Position numbers and translations under genes: made by a program | The notes under the pieces: model-generated | What the model was told of the DNA's origin: nothing | Database searches by the model: none | Seen by the model: only the letters and a program-made list of their open reading frames with translations | Source: ZC4RG25 sp023428365 | Lineage (GTDB): Bacteria > Pseudomonadota > Alphaproteobacteria > Rhizobiales > Hyphomicrobiaceae | Assembly: GCA_050283925.1 (NCBI GenBank) | Contig: JBNOAI010000002.1 | Span: 372,001-436,000 of the forward strand | Direction of reading: 5' to 3' | Length of the DNA stretch: 64,000 nucleotides | In this document: positions 16,357 through 24,975 of the stretch, piece after piece | Position numbering within the stretch: position 1 is the stretch's first letter | Layout: each line of letters starts with the position of its first letter

Positions 16357-17130
16357 CTACTTCGTCGTATAGCCGCCGTTGACGAGTATGGTCTGGCCGG
16401 TCATCCACCAGCCATCGGATACCAGCATGCGGATATACGGGACGATGTCTGCAATATCGGTCAGGCCGGTTTTGGAGAACGCCGAGAGCGCCGCTGCGGT
16501 TTTATGGTAGGCGACAGCCTCCCCCTCTTCTGCCGGATAGAAGAACGGCGTGTCCATCGGTCCCGGTCCGATCGCCGTCACGGAGATGCCCCGCTCTCCA
16601 AACTCCTTCGAGGCGGCCCGTGTGAAGTGCTCAACGGCAGCCTTGGTTCCGGCGTACGTCGCGTAAAATGGCGTGTAGGCGCCAAGCAGAGAAGTCACAA
16701 GCGTACAGATCTTCCCGTTGTCGTTGACGTGTTTGCCGGCTTCCTTGAGGAAGAAGAATGCGCATTTCGCGTTGATGGCGGACATGTCATCGTATTCGCG
16801 TTCGCTGACTTCAAGGATTGGCTTCTTCAGGACTTTGCCGACGGTGTTGATCGCGATATCAGGCCGTCCGACAGCTGCGACGGTATCCACAAACAGCTTT
16901 TCGACAGCTGAGGCCGTGGTCAAGTCGCCCTGGAGCGCGACGCCCTCAGCGCCGGCAGCTTTGATGGCAGCCAGTGTTTCGTTGGCGTCGTTCTTCGCGG
17001 CTGCACTGTTATAGTGGATGGCGACGGCCTTCGCGCCATGCTGCGCCAGATCGCGGGCAAGCAGTCCACCGAGGTTTTTTGCGCCGCCAGCGATCAGAAC
17101 AGTTTTGCCTTTAATGCTGTGATCCGCCAT
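16357..17130 (-). CDS. Short-chain dehydrogenase/reductase (SDR)
   Basis: Classical SDR of 257 residues. Cofactor motif GGAKNLGGLLARDLAQHGA is followed by AVAIHYNS, where the missing acidic residue after beta 2 favours NADP(H). INTVGKV stands in for NNAG, and the active-site block LVTSLLGAYTPFYATYAGTK carries Ser, Tyr and Lys. The C-terminus SDGWWMTGQTILVNGGYTTK is standard. It is divergent from the LysR gene at 17272, and the 141 bp between hold a clear operator-like inverted repeat, so it is the likely target of that regulator. The substrate is unknown. Confidence 0.86.
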   Translation of the reverse strand: MADHSIKGKTVLIAGGAKNLGGLLARDLAQHGAKAVAIHYNSAAAKNDANETLAAIKAAGAEGVALQGDLTTASAVEKLFVDTVAAVGRPDIAINTVGKVLKKPILEVSEREYDDMSAINAKCAFFFLKEAGKHVNDNGKICTLVTSLLGAYTPFYATYAGTKAAVEHFTRAASKEFGERGISVTAIGPGPMDTPFFYPAEEGEAVAYHKTAAALSAFSKTGLTDIADIVPYIRMLVSDGWWMTGQTILVNGGYTTK

Positions 17131-17198
17131 CGCGTGGGTCTCCTTCTCGGGCTCGCGGCCGGAAAGCCCAGCCGTTCGGATCCGCGCAAACTACCGTC

Positions 17199-17245
17199 TA
17201 TAATTTTCGTATAAAGAATGCTTTTCTGACAGAACTTGTCAGAAA
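17199..17245 (+). promoter_or_regulatory. Divergent promoter region with LysR-type operator
   Basis: A perfect inverted repeat TTTCTGACA / TGTCAGAAA with a 5-base spacer (GAACT) spans 17223-17245, 27 bp before the LysR start at 17272. It fits the size of a LysR site. A TATAAT hexamer sits just upstream at 17199-17204 in an AT-rich stretch. The repeat is seen directly; its recognition by the adjacent LysR protein, and control of the divergent SDR, are inferred from the usual arrangement in this regulator family. Confidence 0.65.
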
Positions 17246-17271
17246 CCGCGAACAATAGAGCGGCTGAGATC

Positions 17272-18174
17272 ATGGATCGAATTGATCTGTTTCGAATTTT
17301 CACGCGCGTTGTCGAGTGCGGCAGCTTCACCAGAGCTGCCGATACGCTCGATATGCCACGATCCACGGTCTCGGCAGCTATTCTGGAGTTAGAGGCCCGC
17401 GTGGGAGCGCGACTTCTTCACCGGACAACTCGGAAGGTCTCACCGACCCAGGACGGGGTCACCTTTTATGATCGCTGCCAGAGCCTGATCCCCGATGTTG
17501 AAGAGACAGAGGGGCTGTTCCGACAATCACCTGCCGGGCCGCCGGGAAAATTGCGGGCAGACGTGCCTAGTCGTCTCGGTCGCCTTGTCATCGTGCCTGC
17601 CTTGCCCGCTTTTCTGGATCGCTATCCGGAAATTGAGATCGAGCTTGGGATCAGCGACCGAGCGGTTGATCTGATCGAGCATGGCGTGGATTGCGCGCTT
17701 CGTGTTGGTGATCTGAACGATTCCGGCCTCATTGCACGTCCGATCGGGCAGCTGCGGTTAATCAACGTGGCCAGCTCCGATTATCTCAAACGATACGGGA
17801 CACCGAAGAAGCCTGGCGATCTCGATGATCACTTCGCTGTTAAATATGCGTCGCCGCAAACGGGCCGCGCCGAGAACTGGGAATGGGTCGAGGGCGGTTC
17901 AGTTCGAACGTATCCCGTACGCGGTCGCATCACCGTGAATAATGCCGAAGCGTATATTGCCTCGTGTCTCGCGGGGCTCGGACTTATTCAGATACCAGCG
18001 TACGACGTCGCGGAGCACCTTCGATCCGGAGCGATGAAGGAGGTAATGCCGAAATTTCGGGCTGGCCCCATGCCCATGACGCTGCTCTATCCCCACAGGC
18101 GTCATCTCTCTCGCCGTTTTCGCGTCTTTGCCGAATGGCTTGAAACACTGCTGAAGGCTGAGGTGCTGAAGTAG
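17272..18174 (+). CDS. LysR-family transcriptional regulator
   Basis: LysR regulator of 300 residues of the large group beginning MDRIDLFRIFTRVVECGSF. Helix-turn-helix TRAADTLDMPRSTVSAAILELE is followed by the two-lobed effector domain (IEIELGISDRAVDLIEHGVDCALRVG). ATG 17272 is chosen because it gives the canonical N-terminus; the frame is open from 17236. It is divergent from an SDR gene with an inverted repeat between, and converges on an IlvD/Edd dehydratase. The SDR is the likely target; autoregulation is expected because the repeat is only 27 bp from its own start. Confidence 0.88.
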   Translation: MDRIDLFRIFTRVVECGSFTRAADTLDMPRSTVSAAILELEARVGARLLHRTTRKVSPTQDGVTFYDRCQSLIPDVEETEGLFRQSPAGPPGKLRADVPSRLGRLVIVPALPAFLDRYPEIEIELGISDRAVDLIEHGVDCALRVGDLNDSGLIARPIGQLRLINVASSDYLKRYGTPKKPGDLDDHFAVKYASPQTGRAENWEWVEGGSVRTYPVRGRITVNNAEAYIASCLAGLGLIQIPAYDVAEHLRSGAMKEVMPKFRAGPMPMTLLYPHRRHLSRRFRVFAEWLETLLKAEVLK

Positions 18175-18193
18175 AGTGTCTGTTCTCGCAGAG

Positions 18194-18224
18194 AGGGTGC
18201 TGGGCAATCACGACCCAGCACCCT
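18194..18224 (+). terminator. Strong stem-loop between convergent LysR and dehydratase genes
   Basis: Perfect 11-bp inverted repeat AGGGTGCTGGG / CCCAGCACCCT with a 9-base loop, 20 bp after the LysR stop and 20 bp from the end of the IlvD/Edd gene. The + strand reads TTGAG after the stem, so the T-run is poor; the location suggests a shared bidirectional terminator. Confidence 0.7.
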
Positions 18225-18243
18225 TTGAGCGTCCATTGAAATC

Positions 18244-20112
18244 TTAAAACGCCTTCGTCTTGTCCGGGCGATACTTGTTCTTCGGCACAAAGCCGGAGCG
18301 ATCCGCCTCGCGCTGCTCACGCACCCAGACTTCGCGATTTGGATGTAGACCGCCGCCGCGGGTCGCGGGCACGGCGGTGTGCCGTGCACGGTGTAGCAGG
18401 CGGGTGTCCGCAATGCCGCAATTGGGATGAATCCCGCCATTGTCGGCAACGACCTTTTCCCAGGCCGCCTTGCGCTTCGCGTAGACCGAAGCATCGTTCA
18501 GCGCGGTGCAGTTGAGTTCGTTGGTGTTCAGATCGACGAGGATCTCGTCGCCATCCTCGATGAACGCGATCGGACCGCCAACGGCTGCTTCCGGACCGAC
18601 GTGACCGATGACGAGGCCGACCGAGCCGCCCGAGAACCGCGCATCTGTCATCAGGGCCACGACGATGCCCCGCTCGCGGCACAGCGTGGTGATGCGTGAC
18701 GTTGGATCGAGCATCTCCGGCATGCCCGGTGCGCCGCTCGGTCCCTCGTAGCGGACGATGATCATGTCGTTGTTCTGGAAGCTGTTCGGCGCAGTATCAA
18801 GCGCCTGAAGCAATCCCTGCTCGCCCTCGAATACACGAGCTCTTCCACGATACATATTGTTTTCCAGGCCGCCCTCGACGCCCGCGAGTTTGAGGATCGC
18901 CGAGAAGTCCGGCGACAGGTTTCCGCCCAGAACCCGCAAACCACCCGTCGGCTTGTACGGCTTCTCCACCGGATAGATCACCTTGCCGTCGATGCGCTTG
19001 GTGCCGAGACGTTCGACTTGCTGAGCCAGAGTTTCGCCCGTGCAGGTCAGCATGTCGCCGTTGAGCAGACCGGCTTCCAGGAGTTCGCGAACGATCACCT
19101 GCACGCCGCCGACGTTGTCGATGTCGACCATCGAGTACTTGCCGTAGGGACGCGCGTCGGTCAGCACGGGGACGATGTACTGCGAAAGGTGATTGAATTC
19201 CTCCGGCGTCATGACTTCTTTCCAGAAATCCGCGAAGCCCGCAGCGCGCGCAATTTCAGGAGCATGCAGCGTCACGTTCGTCGATCCACCGACGGCCATG
19301 GCCACAATCATCGCATTCCGGATGGAGTCGCGCTTGACGATATCGCGCGGCTTCAGGTCCTTCTCCATCAGATTTGCCAGGAGATCGACCAGTTCAGCCG
19401 GGAACTCATTCAGGCGGCGCGGGTCGTCAGACGGCGGCGCCACCATGTGCAGCGGCTGCATGCCGACGACGCCGATGAATGTCTGCATGGTATTGTACGT
19501 GAACATGCCGCCGCAGCTGCCGATGCCGGGGCAGGAGTGGCAGGCAATGTGGTGGCGCAGCTCTGGATCCGGGTTGCCCGCGACCTGATAGGCGCTGACG
19601 ATATCCAGATGCTCGCCGGTCTTCGGGTCGGTGCCCGGATGGATCGGTCCATCGGACATGATGATCGACGGCTGGTTGTGCTCCAGAAGGGCAGCCAACG
19701 TTCCGACTGGCGGCTTGTCGCACGCCACGACTGCGATCGTGCCCGCGAGGCCCGTTGCGCTCAGGTGCTCGCAGAGCGCGTCGTTGGTGACTTCGCGGCC
19801 GATCAGCGAGTAGCGCATCTCGCGCGTGCCGTTGCGCATGCCGTCCGAGGTTGCGATCGTGTACTCGGGCTGGACCAGACGTAGCTTGAGCTGGCCCGGT
19901 CCCTTGCCGATGCGGCTCTTGAGGCGCTCGTGGATCGCCTCGACTTTGTCGAGGACGCCGAGGTAGCACTGGCTGTCACCCTTGGTGCCGACCACGCCAA
20001 CCGATGGCTCGTGAATGAGCTCGGGATCGGTTCCGAGTTCGCGCGCAATACCCATGGTCTGCGTCGAGCGGCCCGGATGGCGGTCAATCAGCACAATATT
20101 CGAGTTCTTCAC
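18244..20112 (-). CDS. IlvD/Edd-family Fe-S dehydratase
   Basis: Iron-sulfur dehydratase that removes water from a 2,3-dihydroxy acid (dihydroxy-acid, phosphogluconate or sugar-acid dehydratase family), 622 residues. Seen: likely cluster ligands C49 (GDSQCYLG), C131 in ACDKPPVG with the adjacent Lys, and C200 in GIGSCGGMFTYNTM; also SDGMRNGTREMRYSLIGREV, AMAVGGSTNVTLH and DARFSGGSVGLVIGHVGPEAAVGGP. GTG 20112 is fixed by GGAGGAG five bases upstream, although the frame is open to 20268. The sequence is diverged from housekeeping IlvD (the second and third motifs read CDKPP and GSCGG), so a catabolic sugar-acid role is at least as likely as branched-chain amino acid synthesis. The upstream leader contains an inverted repeat (20140-20173). 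Confidence 0.82.
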   Translation of the reverse strand: MKNSNIVLIDRHPGRSTQTMGIARELGTDPELIHEPSVGVVGTKGDSQCYLGVLDKVEAIHERLKSRIGKGPGQLKLRLVQPEYTIATSDGMRNGTREMRYSLIGREVTNDALCEHLSATGLAGTIAVVACDKPPVGTLAALLEHNQPSIIMSDGPIHPGTDPKTGEHLDIVSAYQVAGNPDPELRHHIACHSCPGIGSCGGMFTYNTMQTFIGVVGMQPLHMVAPPSDDPRRLNEFPAELVDLLANLMEKDLKPRDIVKRDSIRNAMIVAMAVGGSTNVTLHAPEIARAAGFADFWKEVMTPEEFNHLSQYIVPVLTDARPYGKYSMVDIDNVGGVQVIVRELLEAGLLNGDMLTCTGETLAQQVERLGTKRIDGKVIYPVEKPYKPTGGLRVLGGNLSPDFSAILKLAGVEGGLENNMYRGRARVFEGEQGLLQALDTAPNSFQNNDMIIVRYEGPSGAPGMPEMLDPTSRITTLCRERGIVVALMTDARFSGGSVGLVIGHVGPEAAVGGPIAFIEDGDEILVDLNTNELNCTALNDASVYAKRKAAWEKVVADNGGIHPNCGIADTRLLHRARHTAVPATRGGGLHPNREVWVREQREADRSGFVPKNKYRPDKTKAF

Positions 20113-20139
20113 TGGGGCTCCTCCAACAGCGCAGCATGA

Positions 20140-20173
20140 CATGTCCGCAGCGAGAGTATCCCCGGCGGACATG
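20140..20173 (-). other. Inverted repeat in leader of the IlvD/Edd gene
   Basis: Perfect 9-bp arms CATGTCCGC (20140-20148) and GCGGACATG (20165-20173) with a 16-base loop, 28 bases upstream of the chosen GTG start at 20112. It may be an operator or a 5'-leader hairpin. If translation actually began further upstream it would be coding, which I consider less likely. Confidence 0.4.
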
Positions 20174-20296
20174 ATGTTCGGAAGGGCTATATGGCTGGGA
20201 ATGGCGGTTCGAGGCAAGGCTGGACAGCACATCCCAGGCGTGCGCTTTGGCACGCTGCACTGCAGCAAAACCGGCGCCTGTAGAAGGCGATACAGC

Positions 20297-20761
20297 CTAT
20301 TCGGCCGATCCCCTCGTGACGCTGCGCCTGAACGTCAGGAACGCCAGCGCGATCAGGGCAACGACCTTGACGACTTCCGTCACCCCGAACGCCGTGTGCA
20401 ACTGCTTGAAATCCAGGACCGGCAGCAGGGAAATCGAGCTGACGCCGCCGCTGAAGCCCGGCAGGATCCAGTCAATTTGCAGCGCCAGCGCGATGGCCGC
20501 GATGGCGAGCAGCATCCATTGTGTCCAGCGGGCTTTGGTCAGGACCAGCAGCAGGGCGGTGGCCGCAGCGATCACCGCCTCGGTGGTGTGCGCCCATGCG
20601 AACGTCACCACCGAAATCGCCAGGGCGAGCGCGCCATCGAGATTAGGTGCCTGGAACTTGGCGGGCGTGGCAATACCCGAGACACCGATCACGAGGCCGA
20701 TCCACACCAACGGAAGCGCACTGGCAATGAAGTCGAGGGTGCCTGGCGTTCGGTCGGACAT
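20297..20761 (-). CDS. Hypothetical membrane protein
   Basis: Protein of 154 residues with about four hydrophobic stretches (roughly 12-30, 42-57, 60-97 and 128-145), no signal peptidase site and no family I can name. The repeated Ala/Leu/Ile-rich segments and a short polar tail (RRSVTRGSAE) indicate an inner-membrane protein. It follows the small membrane gene at 20786 on the same strand after 24 bp, so the two probably form a small operon. Confidence 0.55.
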   Translation of the reverse strand: MSDRTPGTLDFIASALPLVWIGLVIGVSGIATPAKFQAPNLDGALALAISVVTFAWAHTTEAVIAAATALLLVLTKARWTQWMLLAIAAIALALQIDWILPGFSGGVSSISLLPVLDFKQLHTAFGVTEVVKVVALIALAFLTFRRSVTRGSAE

Positions 20762-20785
20762 AAGCGGAGCCTTATCGATGGAGAA

Positions 20786-20983
20786 TTAAACGGGTGAGCT
20801 TTGCAGTAACGCGTCAAGCCCCAGTGCGGTCAGCGTCGTCAGCGTGACGACAACTGTCGCAAGCCCGACGCTGGCCAGCATGAGCAGGATCAGGTCACGG
20901 CTGCGATGCGCGGTCTCCGGTTCATGCTCGTCGAACAGTGCGGCGAGCCAGTTGATGGAGCGATTGATGTTAAGCATGAACAT
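20786..20983 (-). CDS. Small single-pass membrane protein, function unknown
   Basis: Sixty-five-residue protein: a polar N-terminus (MFMLNINRSINWLAALFDEHEPETAHRSRD, given here only to mark the start choice as residues 1-30 in overview) and one long hydrophobic segment (about 31-55). The frame is open upstream to 21277, but that part is Arg/Pro-rich and composition suggests it is not translated. ATG 20983 and ATG 20977 are both possible. It forms a pair with the membrane protein gene downstream. I cannot assign a role. Confidence 0.45.
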   Translation of the reverse strand: MFMLNINRSINWLAALFDEHEPETAHRSRDLILLMLASVGLATVVVTLTTLTALGLDALLQSSPV

Positions 20984-21282
20984 AGAGCGTCTCGATCTCA
21001 GGTTGGCGATGTGACGAACTGCTGCTGAGACGAGATTTTCGGAGAGCGGCGCGTTTGAAGCCGAGAGCGCGCAAGCGAATGGTCTGTGCAAGGCGCGGTG
21101 TTGGCTGGAATAGGCAGACGTAGGGATCACGCATGGAACTCTCCGGGGCTTCCGGGGCTCACCCGCGAGGGTGGGTCCGCCGAGGAAATGACATTTATTG
21201 ACTAAAATAGTCAACATTAAAGTCGCGACGGAGATTGGCCATCTGGCTGGCGTCATTCCCATTCTCGCGGTACGCACACGCG
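20984..21282. other. Intergenic region between small membrane gene and THUMP methyltransferase
   Basis: About 300 bp without a convincing gene. It serves two divergent genes. Apart from the 17-bp palindrome at 21198-21214, listed separately, I see only a GC-rich stretch and no terminator or RNA structure I can support. Confidence 0.5.
21198..21214 (+). promoter_or_regulatory. Palindromic operator-like site
   Basis: Perfect palindrome TTGACTA-AAA-TAGTCAA in an AT-rich pocket, 68 bp before ATG 21283 and about 215 bp from the divergent gene. The half site contains TTGACT, which also resembles a -35 element on both strands. Size and symmetry suit an Rrf2/MarR-type dimer; the regulator is not identified. 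Confidence 0.5.
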
Positions 21283-22398
21283 ATGAGCAAGAGCGAGAAG
21301 TTCGAGATCTTTTTAGCAGCGACTCCGGGTCTGGAGGACATGCTGTGTGCCGAGGTGCGCTCCAAAGGGTTCAACTCACCCAAGGTCGTGCCCGGCGGGG
21401 TTGTGATCAAGGGTGGCTGGCCCGAAGTGTGGCGCGCAAACTTATGGGTTCGCGGTGCTGGACGCGTGCTGGCGCGACTGGCCTCGTTTCGGGCCCTACA
21501 ACTTCACGAACTCAAGAGCCAAGCGCGCAGAGTGCCGTGGGGCGAGGTCCTGCGCCCTGACGTCCCGTTTCGTGTTGAAGTGACGTGCAGGAAGTCGCGA
21601 GTCATTCACTCCGGCGCGGCCGCTGAACGCATCGAAATTGCGATCCAGGAAACACTCGGCGCTCCTCTCTCACCGGATGCCGAGGTCATCGTTCGTGGGC
21701 GCATCGAGCACGACGTCTGCACCATTGCTATCGATACATCGGGCGAGCTTCTTCATAAGCGCGAACACAAGGAAGCGGTCAGCAAAGCTCCGATGCGCGA
21801 GACGATGGCGTCGCTGTTTCTGCGGCAATGCGGCTACGATGGCGGTGAGCCCGTCCTCGATCCGATGTGCGGCTCCGGCACGTTCGTCATAGAGGCGGCC
21901 GAAATCGCGGCGCGACTCAATCCCGGACGCTCGCGGCACTTTGCATTCGAGCAGTTGGCCAACTTCGATCCCGTCGCGTGGCAGCGCATGCTCAGCGCGG
22001 ATAGCCGACGTGTCCCCACAGTGCGCTTCTATGGGAGTGATCGGGATGCAGGCGCGATCAATGCGAGCCTCGCGAATGCGGAGAGAGCAGGGGTTGCGGA
22101 GTTCACGGAGTTCCGACAGTGCCCGGTCAGTGATGTGACTGCGCCCGAAGGCCCGGCGGGTCTCGTTATCGTCAATCCGCCTTACGGCGCCCGCATCGGA
22201 GATAAGAAGCAACTGATCCCGCTTTACCGCGCGCTGGGCCAGACGCTGATGAGCCGCTTCTCGGGCTGGCGCGTCGGATTGATCACGACCGAACAGACGC
22301 TGGCACGCGCGACAGGTTTGCCGTTCCTGCCGCCGACTGCCCCGGTGCCACATGGCGGGTTGCGGGTGACTCTATTCCAAACCGCAGCACTGCCCTGA
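21283..22398 (+). CDS. THUMP-domain class I SAM-dependent RNA methyltransferase (RlmL/Trm14-like)
   Basis: RNA guanine-N2-type methyltransferase of 371 residues acting in the cytosol on rRNA or tRNA. The N-terminal third is a THUMP RNA-binding region (FEIFLAATPGLEDMLCAEVRSKGF through RGRIEHDVCTIAIDTSG). The catalytic domain has motif I variants LDPMCGSGTFVIEAAEIAARL, the family R-x-FAFEQ segment and the NPPY signature in VIVNPPYGARIGDKKQLIPLYRALG. It is half the size of E. coli RlmL (which is fused to RlmK) and so resembles the short RlmL/N homologues common in alphaproteobacteria. ATG 21283 gives the canonical start; the frame is open to 21235. It is a single-gene unit. Confidence 0.88.
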   Translation: MSKSEKFEIFLAATPGLEDMLCAEVRSKGFNSPKVVPGGVVIKGGWPEVWRANLWVRGAGRVLARLASFRALQLHELKSQARRVPWGEVLRPDVPFRVEVTCRKSRVIHSGAAAERIEIAIQETLGAPLSPDAEVIVRGRIEHDVCTIAIDTSGELLHKREHKEAVSKAPMRETMASLFLRQCGYDGGEPVLDPMCGSGTFVIEAAEIAARLNPGRSRHFAFEQLANFDPVAWQRMLSADSRRVPTVRFYGSDRDAGAINASLANAERAGVAEFTEFRQCPVSDVTAPEGPAGLVIVNPPYGARIGDKKQLIPLYRALGQTLMSRFSGWRVGLITTEQTLARATGLPFLPPTAPVPHGGLRVTLFQTAALP

Positions 22399-22613
22399 CG
22401 ATCAAGTGATCGGCACATTTCTGGCGTACAGTTTATGGCTATGGGAACGTTCGTTCCTTCGTGATCTGAATAAATGTTTGTGGAACAAGGCATTGCATAT
22501 TTCTTCTAGTCCGCCGTGTCATCGACGGTTATGGTCCGACGGATACATGGACAAATGCGTTGGCGCGTCGAGGCGCACAATTTCATCGCGGGAAAGGTGA
22601 GCGAGCTGATTTG

Positions 22614-23918
22614 ATGACTCTGCTGATCTGGATGCAATCCAAATTCGCTTTCGCCGGCCGTGCAGCTCTGCTGGCTGGCGCGGTTGCGGTTCTGCCAGCA
22701 CATGGCAGCGCGCAAGGCTGGAACCCCTTCTACGGAAATTCCGATAGCAGCACTCAGAAGCCGAAAGCCCAGGTCGAGCAGCCGACGGCGACTACGGATC
22801 CCTTCGTTAGTGCAACGAGCGTTGCGTCGACATATGCTGCGGCCGAACGTTATCGCGGGATCGTGCGCGAAGGTGGATGGCCGGCTATCCCGAGGGGACC
22901 TCAACTCAACCCGGGTGCGAGCGACGCACGCGTGCCAATCCTGCGGGCGCGTTTGGCTGCCGAAGGTTATCGGGTTGGGCGCAGTGGCGGACAGTTCGAT
23001 GCCCGTGTGCAGGATGCGCTCAAGGAATTCCAGAAGCGCCACGGGTTGCGCGCATCGGGCCTGCTCAACGGCGAGACGCTGGCCGCGTTGAATGTACCGG
23101 CCGATGTCCGTGCGGCACAGCTCACGAAAGCGGCGCAGACGCTGACGGATCTGCGCACGCAGATCGCCGACCAGCCCTACGTCATCGTGAACATTCCTAG
23201 CTTCGAGCTGCAAGTTATCGCGCGCGAACAGATGCTGCTCTACAGCCGTGTCATCGTCGGCAAGTCGGCGACACCAACGCCTGACATTCAGGCATCGATC
23301 CGCGCCGTCGATCTGATGCCGTACTGGCATGTGCCGACGAGCATCGCGCAGCGGGCTATCATTCCCGCGATCCAGAAGGACCCGAATTATCTGGTGCGTG
23401 AGCGAATCCGGGTGTTCTCCGCCTGGGGTGGAACCGAAGTCGATCCATCGACGGTGAACTGGTTCGCGCCACAGGCGACGCGCTATGTCTTCCGGCAGGA
23501 TCCCGGCCCCCAGAATGCCCTGGGCCTGATCCGCATCGATATGCCCAACAAGCATACCGTTTACATGCACGACACGCCGATGAAGCGATTGTTTGACGGT
23601 CCCTACCGCTCGCAAAGCGCGGGCTGCGTGCGTGTTCAGAACGTGTTTGCGCTGGCAGGTCTATTGCTGGGTGAGGACGAGCAATCGGTGCGCCGCCGGC
23701 TCGAGCCGCTGATGAACGCTACCACGACCACGACGCTTCGGTTGGAGCAGCCTGTTCCCGTGCATTTTGTCTATCTAACCGGATGGGTGGCAGGCGAGGG
23801 GCCAGCCCAATTCCGCAATGACGTCTATGACAAGGATACGGTCTCGGTCGATCAAGTCGCTCTCAGCGAGACGACGACTGATCCTTGGCAGACGCGTGTT
23901 TTCGATCTCAGCCCGTGA
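22614..23918 (+). CDS. L,D-transpeptidase, YcbB-like, with peptidoglycan-binding domain
   Basis: Periplasmic cell-wall enzyme of 434 residues that forms 3-3 peptide cross-links or attaches proteins to peptidoglycan. An N-terminal signal sequence (about 1-35, ending PAHGSAQG) is followed by a PG_binding_1 repeat (about 105-150, VGRSGGQFDARVQDALKEF then GLRASGLLNGETLAALN). The YkuD catalytic domain has H319 in MHDTP and nucleophile C338 in SAGCVRVQN, the HX17-18 S-x-GC pattern of the family. Start ATG 22614 is chosen to give a normal signal peptide; the frame is open to 22560. It is followed after 25 bp by a binding-protein gene, perhaps co-transcribed. Confidence 0.9.
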   Translation: MTLLIWMQSKFAFAGRAALLAGAVAVLPAHGSAQGWNPFYGNSDSSTQKPKAQVEQPTATTDPFVSATSVASTYAAAERYRGIVREGGWPAIPRGPQLNPGASDARVPILRARLAAEGYRVGRSGGQFDARVQDALKEFQKRHGLRASGLLNGETLAALNVPADVRAAQLTKAAQTLTDLRTQIADQPYVIVNIPSFELQVIAREQMLLYSRVIVGKSATPTPDIQASIRAVDLMPYWHVPTSIAQRAIIPAIQKDPNYLVRERIRVFSAWGGTEVDPSTVNWFAPQATRYVFRQDPGPQNALGLIRIDMPNKHTVYMHDTPMKRLFDGPYRSQSAGCVRVQNVFALAGLLLGEDEQSVRRRLEPLMNATTTTTLRLEQPVPVHFVYLTGWVAGEGPAQFRNDVYDKDTVSVDQVALSETTTDPWQTRVFDLSP

Positions 23919-23943
23919 TTATCGGCGCTCCGGGGGACTTTTC

Positions 23944-24966
23944 ATGATTGGCTTTCATTCTGTTTGCCATGCGCTTCGTCAAGGACGGGCTACGCTTTCC
24001 GTGTTCGTCGCCGGTATCGTGGCACTCGTCCCTGGGGCGATGACAGCGCATGCGGACACACTTGATACAATCCTCAAGCGGCAAAAGATTATCTGTGGCG
24101 TCAGCCAGGGTTTGACGGGCTTTTCGGCGCAGAACGCGGAGGGAGTCTGGTCAGGCTTCGATGTCGATTTCTGCAAGGCGCTTTCCGCCGCTTTGTTCTC
24201 CGCAACGGATCGGGTCGAGTACGTGCCGCTTTCGGCGGATGAGCGGTTCGATGCGCTGAAAAGCGGCAAGATCGATGTGCTGTCGCGCAACTCGACGTGG
24301 ACCATGTCGCGCGAGATCGGCATGGGCTTCAACTTCGTCGGGATCGCCTATTACGATGGCCAATCGTTCATGGCGCCAGCCGCGCGTGGCTGGGTCAGTG
24401 CGATGGAGATTGCGGGAGCCAAGGTCTGCGCGCAGAGTGGAACGACGACGGAAGCCAACGCGAAGGCGTTTTTCGGTCAGAACAATTTGACCGCTGAAGT
24501 CGTCACATTGGGTACGTTCGCGGAGCTGCGCGATAGCTATGCCGCCGGGACCTGCGACGCCGTCACCGCCGATCGGTCCGCACTGGCCGCGATGCGAATG
24601 GGCTTTGATCAACCCGACGCGCATACGTTGCTGCCTGAAGTCATCTCGAAAGAGCCACTGGGGCCTGTCGTGCGAAGCGACGATCCAATGTGGACGAGCG
24701 TGGTGCGCTGGGTGCTGTTTGCCTTGATCAATGCTGAGGAACAACAGCAATCGACCAGCAAGCCACCACAGGCGGATGCGTCGGATGTCCCCGCTCTGTC
24801 GGATAAGCTGCCGCGCGATTGGTATCCGAATGTCGTCCGGCTGATCGGCAACTACGGTGAGGTCTTCGAGCGCAACATCGGCACGGAAACACCACTTGCC
24901 ATCGAGCGCGGGGTCAACGAGTTGTGGACCCGTGGCGGGCTGCTCTACGCACCGCCATTGCGATAG
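23944..24966 (+). CDS. Amino-acid ABC transporter substrate-binding protein (AapJ/BztA-like), orphan
   Basis: Periplasmic binding protein of 340 residues, family 3 (general L-amino acid type). After a signal peptide (about 1-38, ending TAHA) come DTILKRQKIICGVSQGLTGFS, SGFDVDFCKALSAALF, DVLSRNSTWTMSREIGMGF and ADRSALAAMRMGF, all close to AapJ. No permease or ATPase is adjacent, so it must use a transporter encoded elsewhere or have another role. It lies 25 bp after the L,D-transpeptidase gene and converges on galE with 9 bp between. ATG 23944 follows a short GGGGGAC. Confidence 0.87.
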   Translation: MIGFHSVCHALRQGRATLSVFVAGIVALVPGAMTAHADTLDTILKRQKIICGVSQGLTGFSAQNAEGVWSGFDVDFCKALSAALFSATDRVEYVPLSADERFDALKSGKIDVLSRNSTWTMSREIGMGFNFVGIAYYDGQSFMAPAARGWVSAMEIAGAKVCAQSGTTTEANAKAFFGQNNLTAEVVTLGTFAELRDSYAAGTCDAVTADRSALAAMRMGFDQPDAHTLLPEVISKEPLGPVVRSDDPMWTSVVRWVLFALINAEEQQQSTSKPPQADASDVPALSDKLPRDWYPNVVRLIGNYGEVFERNIGTETPLAIERGVNELWTRGGLLYAPPLR

Positions 24967-24975
24967 GTGAGCAGG

